Below are positions 1-8,119 of a DNA stretch of 22,670 nucleotides, piece by piece. Position numbers and translations under genes: made by a program. The DNA lies in assembly GCA_000226015.1 (NCBI GenBank), contig JH153107.1:2633-25302 (forward strand). Direction: 5' to 3'. Below the pieces are notes generated by a model, which did not search any database, was not told the DNA's origin, and was given only the letters and a program-made list of their open reading frames with translations. Position 1 is the stretch's first letter. Each line of letters starts with the position of its first letter. The stretch comes from Mnemiopsis leidyi (taxonomy: Eukaryota > Ctenophora > Tentaculata > Lobata > Bolinopsidae).

Positions 1-490
1 TGTCTGTCCACATCATGTACCTATGTATTTATAGTAAACAATTTAAACTAATTTTAAACTAATTTTAATTTTAATTGATCAACAATTACACACCAAAACG
101 CACACACACAAAAAGTAGAAATATCCTTGAGATATTAATGCTCAGACACACTTAAATTTCAAAGAGAGAAAGTTAGTATGAATGAGCTCAAGTTATGTCT
201 CCAATTTCGTACCAGCCCGGCCCTCGGTACATTTTCTATATGATATTTTTGACAGCAGTTGCTTTTCTTGATTGACATTGTTTTTGATAACTTACCATTC
301 AATTTGTAGCCTTTTTTTCCAGAAGTCGGTGATGATAGAATTGATAATTGTAGCTGAGTTGCAATTTTTTTTTGAAATTTCTACTTCTTACTTCAATCAG
401 ATGCCTAACTTATTTTTTTGTTGCAGCCAAGTCTTTGAATACTCTTTTATGATGATAAAATCATTACAAATACCCACTCAAGCATCCTAA
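1..490. other. AT-rich non-coding stretch
   Basis: No convincing coding sequence. The open frame at 272-490 is hydrophobic and T-rich, with no recognisable domain or codon signature. It is probably intergenic, or intron of the large RhoGEF gene whose exons resume at 6050. A short CA-rich run lies near 100-112. Confidence 0.5.
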
Positions 491-495
491 ATGTT

Positions 496-541
496 ATCTT
501 TATAGCGTTCCTCGATTCAAAGTTCTATCTTTATAGCGTTC
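496..541 (+). promoter_or_regulatory. Duplicated 15-bp motif just upstream of receptor gene 1
   Basis: The 15-mer ATCTTTATAGCGTTC occurs exactly twice, at 496-510 and 527-541, each followed by a related GATTCA-containing tail. The second copy ends 20 bases before the ATG at 562. Each copy contains TTTATAG, which could act as a TATA-like element. The promoter role is inferred from position only. Confidence 0.35.
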
Positions 542-561
542 ACCCTTGATTCACTATCAGG

Positions 562-1680
562 ATGCGTGGTTCAACGAGCGACTTCTGGAGGTGTCTCAAC
601 AAGTCATCCTTGCACACAAACACCAACCACACCTTCCCTAACCGTGTCCTACCAGTACTCGACCATACCTTTTCTTCCCTCGGAGCCGTCATCAACATCT
701 CTCTCCTGCTTACCGTCCATGTCCGGTGTAAAAGACGTGGTTCCATATCCTCATCTTCAATATTCTGTGTGAGCATCTGCTTGGCCAACCTCATCGAGTG
801 CATCAACTCGATCCTACTTTTTGGCTGTAGAGAGATAAGCGACAAAACCACTGAGTGCCTCTATGTAGCGTCAGGAATGCTAGATGTCGTACAATCAGTC
901 CGGATAGGTTCCACCTTCCCTATATTCCTCATCAGACTTGCTTACGTTATCTCACCCCATACACTTGCCAGGTTTAAAGCTAGTTATGGCCGCTGGGAGA
1001 GGACTTATTGTAACATTTTCTGGGTATATGCTGCTATTTATATTGTTGGGTGCTTCAGAACATTCATTCGAATTAAGATGACTCTGACGGATTTTAACGA
1101 AACCGGATCAATTAAGTGGTGGAAATTTATGAATCACGTATCTTTTTGCCTTATTTTAGTGAATGGATTAATATCTTTGATAGGAATTGCTGTGTCTTTC
1201 TTTACAGTTTCTTATCTTATCACTGTTTTCTGCAAACTTCGCTGGTCAAAGTCCCAATCTAAGATTGTAAAAAATAACAACCATTCAATGTTGGATCACG
1301 ACAATATAATCGCGGACTCAGTCAAATCATGCTTGAAACCCCTCATCATCCTCTTCCTTGCTGACTCCATCTTTAAGATTTACCGAGCTGTTCTCTCCGT
1401 GACAGCTCTGAAGATATACTTCTCTCCGGGTTGTTACCCGGCAGTCTTTGTCCTGATCCGCAACTACCTGGGTACCTCCACTAACTATTTGTACTCGTAT
1501 CACTGTCTCGATGTCCTACACGGTATTTCCATTTGTGTCATCTTCTTTTTGCAGAAACCTTCGAAACAGACAGTTAAGTTTATGTGGAAGGTTTGTGGTC
1601 TTGTAGTGGTGTATCTGGCGGGTCGGTGGAGGAACAGGAACAGGAATAGGAATGATTCTTCTCGTGTGGGTTTAGAATAA
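562..1680 (+). CDS. Seven-transmembrane receptor, copy 1 (intronless, divergent rhodopsin-like GPCR)
   Basis: A 372-residue single-exon protein with seven hydrophobic helices, at about residues 34-54, 66-87, 112-131, 148-167, 193-223, 257-282 and 305-331. The N-terminus is short and carries possible N-glycosylation sites (NKS at 13, NHT at 22). Helix 3 ends in LIRLAYVISP: the arginine and proline fit the DRY...P region of rhodopsin-class receptors, but aspartate is replaced by isoleucine. Helix 7 carries NYLGTSTNYLYSYH and no NPxxY. FFLQKPSKQTVKF after helix 7 resembles an amphipathic helix 8. An N-terminal WRC cysteine and an SPGCYP cysteine in the third extracellular loop recur in both paralogues and could form a disulphide. 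The tail is rich in RN repeats. It is probably a plasma-membrane chemosensory or peptide receptor of a lineage-specific family; ligand and G protein are unknown. The start at 562 is supported by alignment with copy 3. Confidence 0.85.
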   Translation: MRGSTSDFWRCLNKSSLHTNTNHTFPNRVLPVLDHTFSSLGAVINISLLLTVHVRCKRRGSISSSSIFCVSICLANLIECINSILLFGCREISDKTTECLYVASGMLDVVQSVRIGSTFPIFLIRLAYVISPHTLARFKASYGRWERTYCNIFWVYAAIYIVGCFRTFIRIKMTLTDFNETGSIKWWKFMNHVSFCLILVNGLISLIGIAVSFFTVSYLITVFCKLRWSKSQSKIVKNNNHSMLDHDNIIADSVKSCLKPLIILFLADSIFKIYRAVLSVTALKIYFSPGCYPAVFVLIRNYLGTSTNYLYSYHCLDVLHGISICVIFFLQKPSKQTVKFMWKVCGLVVVYLAGRWRNRNRNRNDSSRVGLE

Positions 1681-1681
1681 A
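1676..1681 (+). promoter_or_regulatory. AATAAA poly(A) signal overlapping the stop codon of receptor 1
   Basis: The hexamer AATAAA spans the TAA stop (1678-1680). Further AATAAA hexamers occur near 1765 and 1778. If the first is used, the 3' UTR would be only a few tens of bases and would consist mostly of the hairpin at 1682-1721. Confidence 0.4.
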
Positions 1682-1721
1682 TAGTTCCTATGATCAGAAT
1701 TTATTCTGATTATAGGAACTA
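1682..1721. repeat. Near-perfect 19-bp hairpin directly after receptor 1
   Basis: Arms 1682-1700 and 1703-1721 are complementary over 19 bp with a TT centre. The only non-Watson-Crick pair would be G.U in RNA. It begins two bases after the stop codon, so it would lie in the 3' UTR. It may be a 3' UTR structure or a tiny fold-back insertion. Confidence 0.75.
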
Positions 1722-1758
1722 GTTAGCAACTTGAATATCAAAATCTTCACGTGAAAAA

Positions 1759-1844
1759 AAGCTGAATAAAAAGTATAATAAAACCATGAGTAATTAGGAT
1801 ATATCCACATTCTCATGGTTATATTATCCTTCTTCATTCAGCTT
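1759..1844. repeat. Fold-back element with 32-33 bp arms
   Basis: The arm at 1759-1790 (AAGCTGAATAAAAAG...) and the arm at 1812-1844 (...CTTCATTCAGCTT) are inverted copies with a few mismatches, separated by 21 bp. It is MITE-like in form. I see no coding content and no clear target-site duplication. Confidence 0.65.
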
Positions 1845-2494
1845 CGTTTTCTGTGGAAAATACAAATTCAGGTTGCTGAAACTGGCTGTTGTTATTTTTA
1901 TTGTTATATTAGACTAATATGAAGTTGCTCAGACTAATTCAGTTCTAGAAACCATACTATGGGGTCTCCATTGGTAGTTAATAATGCCGTGAAACACTTT
2001 GACTGACTTTTTTCTATAAAAGAAAGAGTTTATCAAATTTTTGCTTAATGACGTGATAGGTATGATCCTTACAACATTTCTCTGTTCTCTGGTTCATTCC
2101 ACTCAGTCACATTATTATTTGAAATAAAGGTGAACCCTTTGGTGCACATATGCAATATTATGCTATGGCGAATGAATCCTATGGTTAGGGTCAGTTGGTC
2201 CGCTTTTCCGGCTAGTCGTTTTCTATGGATATTAATGTGTTCTAAAACAGCTGTTGGATTGGTGGATTGGCAGTACTTTTTTGGGTTTTTAAGTTTTTTT
2301 TTGTTTTTGGCATAAGTATGTTGGACTTTTTGGGTACTGTGGAGAAAATCGTTGTTTCATTCTAGGCAAATAATCAAAGGCAATCACTATACCAAAATAA
2401 GAAGACTAATTTTTAATTGTAATTAAAACTCAAATAAGTAACTCATCGACACGAATGAATGCAATAAATGACTTTAATCCTCAAGCTATTATAG
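1845..2494. other. Non-coding spacer between receptor copies 1 and 2
   Basis: T-rich sequence without a credible gene. The open frame at 2130-2315 lies over a dispersed repeat (2141-2215) and a poly-T region, and is not receptor-like. Confidence 0.5.
2141..2215. repeat. Dispersed repeat, copy A
   Basis: This 75-bp stretch runs from GGTGCACATATGCAATA to GTCCGCTTTTCCGGCTAG and matches 8224-8294 at roughly 70% by eye. The ends are best conserved (GGTGCAC and GTCCGCTTT..CNGCTAG). It is probably a short interspersed or MITE-type element. The family is not recognised. Confidence 0.5.
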
Positions 2495-3491
2495 CCCCAT
2501 GCTTCATGGCACTGTCAGAACGCATCAGCTTTCCGCCACAACACAAACTTCACCTTCCCGAACAAAGTTCTCCCTGTCGCAGATCATGCTTTATCCTTTC
2601 TCGGTGCTATAATTAACATGCTGCTATTACTGACACTCTTCATTAAATGTAGAAGATTTGGCACCGCACCTCTTTCATCGGTTTTCTGTGTGAACATTTG
2701 CTTTGTTCATCTTATTGAAAGTGCCAATGTTATCTTGCTTATCAAAAGCAGTGAGGCTCACTTTGTGGTAGGATCCAAAATTTTTACGGTTATTGCAAGT
2801 GGCGTAGAGGACGTGATACACTTCGTTCGAGGGGGTTTCTCCTCGCCTGTTTACCTGGTCCGACTCATCTATGTTTTGTCTCCTGGCAGGTTTTTACCGC
2901 TTCAGGAACGGCGCTTCAAACTGGAGATTTTCTTCTGTTTTTTCGTCTGGGTTGTAGGCTTCCGCATTGCTGGTGCGAGATTATTTATTAGGCTAAAGAT
3001 AGTACATGATCCCGATCCTGATGAGCTAGGAAGAATAGCTTCTTGTCTAATTCTAGTTATTGAGATTATCTCTGCACTTGGCCAAATAGTCTGACACGCC
3101 TCTGTTATTTGCATGGCTAGACTTTTCTTTAGGTATCGGAACACTGAATCACATTCAAACTGTTCCTCTAATGTCACAGCTGTTTGAAGGGAAGGATGGT
3201 CTACATTCTGTGAGATCGGGACTTCAGATCCTACTTGCGTTCCATCTGACTGATATCGTGTTTTCCGTCTATCTTTACTTAATGTCTGTCCTTGCTTTTA
3301 AGTTTCACATCACCCCTGGCTGCTGGTCGGAGCTCTTCCTTGAAATCCGGAATTACCTGGGAACCCCAACAAACTTTTTGTACTCCTATCACTGCATAGA
3401 CGTACTCCGCGGCATATGTGTCAGCACGATCTTCTTTCTGCAGAAACCGATGAGGCAAACAGTGTCCGGAATTTGTGCTGATAAGGATTGA
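2495..3491 (+). pseudogene. Seven-transmembrane receptor, copy 2 (degenerate)
   Basis: It aligns along its whole length with copy 3: NTNFTFPNKVLPVADHA, TAPLSSVFCVNIC, VHLIESAN, the helix-3 end YLVRLIYVLSP, CMARL after helix 5, SVRSGL..LL before helix 6, and NYLGTPTNFLYSYH in helix 7. Three lesions are visible. First, homology extends upstream to SWHCQ, but the frame closes at a TAG (2492) with no ATG before helix 1. Second, an in-frame TGA at 3092-3094 interrupts helix 5. Third, the frame changes between the CMARL segment (frame of 2618) and the EGK..SVRSGL segment (frame of 3171), in the third intracellular loop. The divergence itself looks modest. Unless exons or editing are involved, it cannot make a full receptor. 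An assembly error is unlikely to explain all three lesions. Confidence 0.85.
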
Positions 3492-3558
3492 GGAAGAACA
3501 GGTTAAGAGCTGTCCGGAATTTGTACTGATAAGGATTGAGGAAGAAGTAGGTAGGAGC
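3463..3558. repeat. 48-bp tandem duplication across the end of receptor copy 2
   Basis: TGTCCGGAATTTGTGCTGATAAGGATTGAGGAAGAA starts at 3463 and recurs at 3511 with one base change in this core (GTGCTG/GTACTG), a period of 48 bp. It spans the pseudogene's terminal codons and stop. Confidence 0.85.
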
Positions 3559-3995
3559 AGCCAGAAATATCAACATGTCGTCCCCGGATCACTGAATTGC
3601 TGTCAGCCTGATCCAAGATTACTTCACTGTCAATAGGAAATAGAATTGTTTGGACGTGTTGCTCATTTCAGTTAGTAGTTAATGATATCACGATATTGTA
3701 GAATACTGAATACCAGCTCATTTTTGCCTGGGTATCGAGTGTCTTTAAAAGATCTGAAATTCGTTGTTTGAGTAGCAAACGGACATCCTACGGCGGCTCT
3801 TTCTGATCAGAAATGATTTCCTTTCACTCTTAGCTTAACATTGAATTCATTATTGATGAGCCAGCATTCCCGATGAATTCCTGAATGAATTCATTTTTGA
3901 TGTGCCAGAATTCCTCATTTATTCCAATAACACACGCCCTTCTTTCTTACTTCTTACTGCCCTTCCCTGTGAAATTACCGGATTTGTCGGGTAAA
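3559..3995. other. Spacer upstream of receptor copy 3
   Basis: No gene is seen. The open frame of copy 3 formally extends back to an ATG at 3885, but those 37 extra codons have no counterpart in copy 1 and run through a direct repeat. I treat them as 5' leader. Confidence 0.5.
3843..3914. repeat. Direct repeat, 28-bp units, 44-bp period
   Basis: GAATTCATTATTGATGAGCCAGCATTCC (3843-3870) is repeated with three changes at 3887-3914. The ATG at 3885 lies at the edge of the second copy, which is a further reason not to use it as the start of receptor 3. Confidence 0.75.
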
Positions 3996-5117
3996 ATGCT
4001 GAAATCTTTCGAATCTTCTATTTGGCATTGTCACCTACCTTCTGACATAAGGTACAACACAAACTTCACCTTCCCAAACAAAGTTCTCCCTGTTGCAGAT
4101 CATGCTATATCCTTTCTGAGTGCTATAATAAACATGCTGCTACTACTGACACTTTACATTAGATGTAGAAGATTGGGAACCGCACCTCTTTCCTCAGTTT
4201 TCTGTGTGAACATTTGCATTGTCCATCTCATTGAAAGTGCCAACACGATCCTGATCTTCAAGAGCAGCCAAGTTAGTTTCGATACTTGGCACAACTCCTA
4301 TACTTTTGTGGCATCTGGTATTGAGCATACGGTCCATTTCGTTAGAGTGGCATTCATGTTGCCAATATACATCATCCGTCTATTTTTTGTACTCGTGCCA
4401 CGTTGGTTTCATCTATACCGACGACGTCGAATTGCTTTTGCCAAGGTTTTCATCCTTATAATCTGGACCATAGGACTCGGCGTTGGTATCTCAAGTGCAT
4501 ATGCAGTGTTCGAGATAGAAAACGAAACTCCAAATAAAATAGCTTTCACGCTCAACAAGCTCGTCGTGATTGTTACCACGGCAACAGAACTGTTTCAGAT
4601 GGTGGGCCTAACCGTGTCTCTCATTTCTGTTCTCTGTATGGCTAGACTGCTACATAAGTATCGGCCTTGTAACACTGCAACAGCTGGTGGGAATGGTAGT
4701 GGCACTTCCACCACCACCACCAACTCTCGGGGAAAACTGGTGTATGACTCCGTGAAGTCCGGTCTGAATGTCCTTCTTGCTCTTTACCTCACGGATCTGA
4801 TCTTCTGTATCTACAGCACACTGTTCACTGTAGTCACCTTGAAAATCTACACCAGCAAGGGGTCCTGCATTCCCGAAATATTTGTGGGAATTATCAACTA
4901 TTTGGGTACACCGACTAACTACATATACTCTTATCATGCCCTCGACGTTCTTCATGGTATTTCCATCTGTGTCATCTTCTTTTTGCAGAAGACTATCCAA
5001 CAAACTCTAAGATTTATGTTTCTTCGTACTGTTCTTCGTACTGTAATATTAATGAAAAAATTATTGAATAATGTGTGCTCACGGGCCACTGGCTTAATAC
5101 AGAAATGGACGTCGTAA
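3996..5117 (+). CDS. Seven-transmembrane receptor, copy 3 (intronless, divergent rhodopsin-like GPCR)
   Basis: From the ATG at 3996 the protein has 373 residues. Its N-terminus (MLKSFESSIWHCH) aligns with copy 1 (MRGSTSDFWRC) within one residue, so this start is preferred to the ATG at 3885. Seven hydrophobic helices are evident. Helix 3 ends in YIIRLFFVLVP, the same IRL replacement of DRY, followed by a basic loop (HLYRRRR). The third intracellular loop contains a Gly/Ser/Thr-rich run (GGNGSGTSTTTTN). Helix 6 is preceded by DSVKSGLNVLLALYLTD. Helix 7 carries NYLGTPTNYIYSYHALDVLHGI, without NPxxY. The first 12 bases of that helix-7 segment and its DVLHGISICVIFFLQK tail match copy 1 closely. 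The classical cysteine before helix 3 is absent, but the WHC and SKGSC cysteines are kept. It is probably a functional surface receptor; ligand unknown. Confidence 0.85.
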   Translation: MLKSFESSIWHCHLPSDIRYNTNFTFPNKVLPVADHAISFLSAIINMLLLLTLYIRCRRLGTAPLSSVFCVNICIVHLIESANTILIFKSSQVSFDTWHNSYTFVASGIEHTVHFVRVAFMLPIYIIRLFFVLVPRWFHLYRRRRIAFAKVFILIIWTIGLGVGISSAYAVFEIENETPNKIAFTLNKLVVIVTTATELFQMVGLTVSLISVLCMARLLHKYRPCNTATAGGNGSGTSTTTTNSRGKLVYDSVKSGLNVLLALYLTDLIFCIYSTLFTVVTLKIYTSKGSCIPEIFVGIINYLGTPTNYIYSYHALDVLHGISICVIFFLQKTIQQTLRFMFLRTVLRTVILMKKLLNNVCSRATGLIQKWTS

Positions 5118-5124
5118 CCTTTAT

Positions 5125-5242
5125 GGAGGAGTCGGAAATATTTTCTATCACATGACAGTGTTTCTTTGAATTGATTGGTCGTGTTTGACTCCTCATTGGT
5201 CAATCCCTGCCACGTGATGGTAAAAATTTCCGACTCCTCTCC
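5125..5242. repeat. Fold-back element just after receptor copy 3
   Basis: The outer arms begin GGAGGAGTCGGAAATATTTT (5125) and end AAAATTTCCGACTCCTCTCC (5242), with ATCACATG/CACGTGAT continuing the pairing inward. The centre contains ATTGGTC twice. It starts 8 bases after the stop codon of the receptor and is MITE-like. Confidence 0.7.
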
Positions 5243-6049
5243 AAGAATTCTGTCGGCTATTAGTTAAGTAGTCAATTATCAAAGTGATTATTTAATTGGT
5301 AGATTAAATTGCCAAATATATTGCGAAGTTGGTGAGTTTATGTGTATTGTGTATTAAAGAAAAAGTTTCTATGCTTGGTACGGTTACTAGGTGGACAATG
5401 GGCATTATCAATATTGGTCAGATAGGAAGGAAATATTTTAGAACTTTCTGTTTTGCCGGCTGATGATTTCTTCTGTATTGATAAACCTTTTTGAAGTTTG
5501 TGACCACGCTGGTATAAAACTAAAATTTAGTTTTTAAATTTAGTTGTTTCGAGACATTTCTGTCGACTTTGGCATGTTATTGTTTGGAAATCGCTGTTTG
5601 ACTTGTTTTTGTAATCAATTGTTATTTGTTAGATCTCCATTTCTTTATTTTGACAAGGTTATTTTTCACTTCGTTATTACCTCTTTTGTCGAGACAGCTA
5701 TTCCTAACTCCAGTGATCAACTTAATATACGTAGCATACATAAGTCAATTTATATAGGGAGAGTTTAGGGCTTAAAATCCAAATAAAGGTTAAAGCCAAA
5801 AATATGTGGCTGAAGTTAAACAAGTTTATCACCGAAACATTCGCTCATGGAGAAGTGCTCAATGAAAGATTACCAACATAAGTGGTTCCCTTACGGAATT
5901 CCGACTTTGACGGAATTCTGACTGCACAGTGCACTGAATTCCTAATTTAGGAATTGAGGTAGTCGGAATTCCGTCAAATTCGAAATTCCGTGCGTGTGCC
6001 ACATAAGTTTTTAATGTCGAGTTGATAACTAAATCTATACCCCTCTCAG
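5243..6049. other. AT-rich non-coding region (probable intron of the RhoGEF gene)
   Basis: No exon could be linked in phase to the first RhoGEF exon at 6050. The open frame at 5544-5768 has no recognisable features. The fold-back at 5893-5991 occupies the 3' part. Confidence 0.5.
5893..5991. repeat. Fold-back element with 31-bp inverted arms
   Basis: Arm 5893-5923 (ACGGAATTCCGACTTTGACG...) and arm 5961-5991 (...CAAATTCGAAATTCCGT) are inverted copies with about three mismatches. The loop itself contains TGCACAGTGCA and a CCTAATTTAGG palindrome. It is MITE-like, about 60 bp upstream of the first RhoGEF exon. Confidence 0.8.
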
Positions 6050-8119
6050 ATCAACGAGCAGCACCGCGGAGTTCCAGTATCTATGGGACTGCTTGATTAC
6101 GGACGTCGAACTAACTCGAGATGTCAACGATGCAAAGGTACGTTTTTTTGGTATTTCTGCAAAAACTGCCTGTGTCCCACACACCATCATGTCACCGATG
6201 TTTTTATTTGAATTACTTAATGTAAAGTAAGATTACCTAAAGTAAGATTACCTCAGAACGTATTTTTTAAATTAGTAAAAAGATATTCTTTCAAGTGGAA
6301 TACAAATAGAGTGATGATTGACAAAATTGGGCCCTTAAAAAGATGTTTTGGATCGTGATCTCACCAACCACGTTTAAATTCTCGCCATTCTTAGAGTTCC
6401 ATCCCGGAAGAGACACCTGAAGAGTCTGAAGGATCACAAGCGCTGAGGGATGACTTGCTTCTCCTGGAAAAGATAGACAGCCTCCGCATGCAACTCAAAG
6501 GAAGTTACACGGTAATAAACTATGACTTTGGTTCATTCGAAATCTAGAGCGTTTTCAAAGCATTAAACTTGCTTACTTTCACCCTTTAATAATAGTGAAA
6601 ACTTGATCTCCTGTGATGTACTCAACAACTAAGGACCAGTAGTTCCCCTCACTTAATTCCTTACCCGAGTCTCCTTTCCTTACCCGACTCTTACAGAACA
6701 TAAGATTCGACAAGTTGGCCGAGGTCCAAGAAAAGCTGCGACGTGAGATAGCAGAGAGACAATCGAGTGAGGAAAGTAGACGTGGTAAAACTCTTGATGT
6801 TACGCGGCCCATCAAGTAAGTTAACTGTTATCTTTCTAAGTAAAATATTAAATACCCTGATCTGATTCGTATTCTCCTAGTTTTGTAGGGAGGATTTGTC
6901 ATTTTTTTGGTTTGTTCCAGGTAAATAATTAAATCAAAAAATAAACCTTTCTGGTGCTATTATCGAGGAATCATGTCTAATCATTTCTCCGATATCTCCT
7001 TTTAGATTAATTGCATCACTTATTACCTTAATAACTCCTACTCTCAGTTCGCCGTGCACTACAACGCAGTTCCACCGCTTCCTCTTCAGCTCAGTAGCTA
7101 AAAGGTCCTCATGGTCCGAGGATTTTGTGCGACGTCAGGCCATGATGCGTAAGTACCTAGGTAATACACAGGCGAGTTTTTAAGTGGCATGTCAGATCAT
7201 GGATGTCGGGTTGCAGTGTTTCCTCCGTCAACCCAATGATTTCTTGATTGGGTGTTGCCTCTTTGGGACCGATGTAATATCTTTCATCAAGGTTTTAGTG
7301 AGATGAGGAAAAGTTTTTGAGATTATACTAACCTTTACTTTTGGATGCAATGATTGTGCGTTAAAATAACAAGCCCTGATGATGGCATGAATTGGAATGA
7401 TCATAACTGGATAATTTTTTCTTATCGGGATTCAGGCTTTTAGTAAATGTTCAAAATGATATTATCATCTTTCTGTAATGATTAATGATTTATTAACTTA
7501 TCTTGTCTTTACATGAACTTACACAAATGAAATAAGAATTTTTTCAAAAAGGAAGCATTTGTTATAAATTAAATCAACTAGATCACGATCAGTACCAGTT
7601 AACACCTTCAACCTCTCAGAGCACACCAAGGACTTAGACTGGTGTCAGATTGGGGAGAACGAAGTTGTACCCCAAGAGAGGCTGGCAGTTTTGTTGCCCG
7701 TAATCAAACACATGACCCCCATCGGGCTTACCACCCCAAGCCAATTCTCGGTAGGTGTAGTTGGAAAATTTGTTTTGTGTCGTTGTTGGTACTTTTGAAG
7801 CACAAACTGCCTGCTTTTTCTTTGAGTCTCATATTTTTTGTTGGAGTATTTATTTTGTAATTAGGGAAAATTCTGCGAAACCGACAAAATTGCGCAAATT
7901 AAGAAATCAGATATCGCAAGTTCCCTACAGACCAAAAAGGAAACCTCGTTACAACTCAGCAGTTACCCCTACACTTTCAGGTTGAGTGTGCGGCAGTTAA
8001 CGCTGACTTCACCTGCCCTGTAACGCAAGACATCCTGTACCGGATAATGAGTGCGGGAGACAAGTACGAAACGTACGCTAATGTTAGGGAGGCGGACGAG
8101 ATTCCCATTCTCCCACCCG
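6050..8119 (+). CDS. RhoGEF exons 1-6: distal PH domain and start of linker
   Basis: Exons: 6050-6137, 6395-6511, 6697-6815, 7048-7148, 7620-7750, 7981-8119. Donor phases are 0, 0, 2, 1, 0, 1. Exon 1 gives FQYLWDCLITDVELTRD, a PH strand pair. Exons 2-3 give an acidic, coiled-coil-prone insertion with LLLLEKIDSLRMQLK and FDKLAEVQEKLRREIAER. Exon 4 gives FHRFLFSSVAKRSSWSEDF, the last PH strand and the start of the C-terminal helix with its typical tryptophan. Exon 5 resembles the segment before ECAA in ARHGEF17 (LPVIKHMTPIG). Exon 6 opens with VECAAVNADFTC and then gives the first tyrosine motif, YETYANV. The acceptor at 6048-6049 (CTCTCAG) needs an upstream exon ending in phase 2, confirming that the gene continues 5'. 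Confidence 0.8.

Noticed and set aside
1682..1721. Rho-independent terminator
   Set aside because: Hairpin form fits, but the genome is eukaryotic and no U tract follows.
3885..3995. Longer N-terminus for receptor copy 3 from the ATG at 3885
   Set aside because: The extra 37 residues do not match copy 1 and run through a direct repeat; the ATG at 3996 aligns with the copy 1 start.
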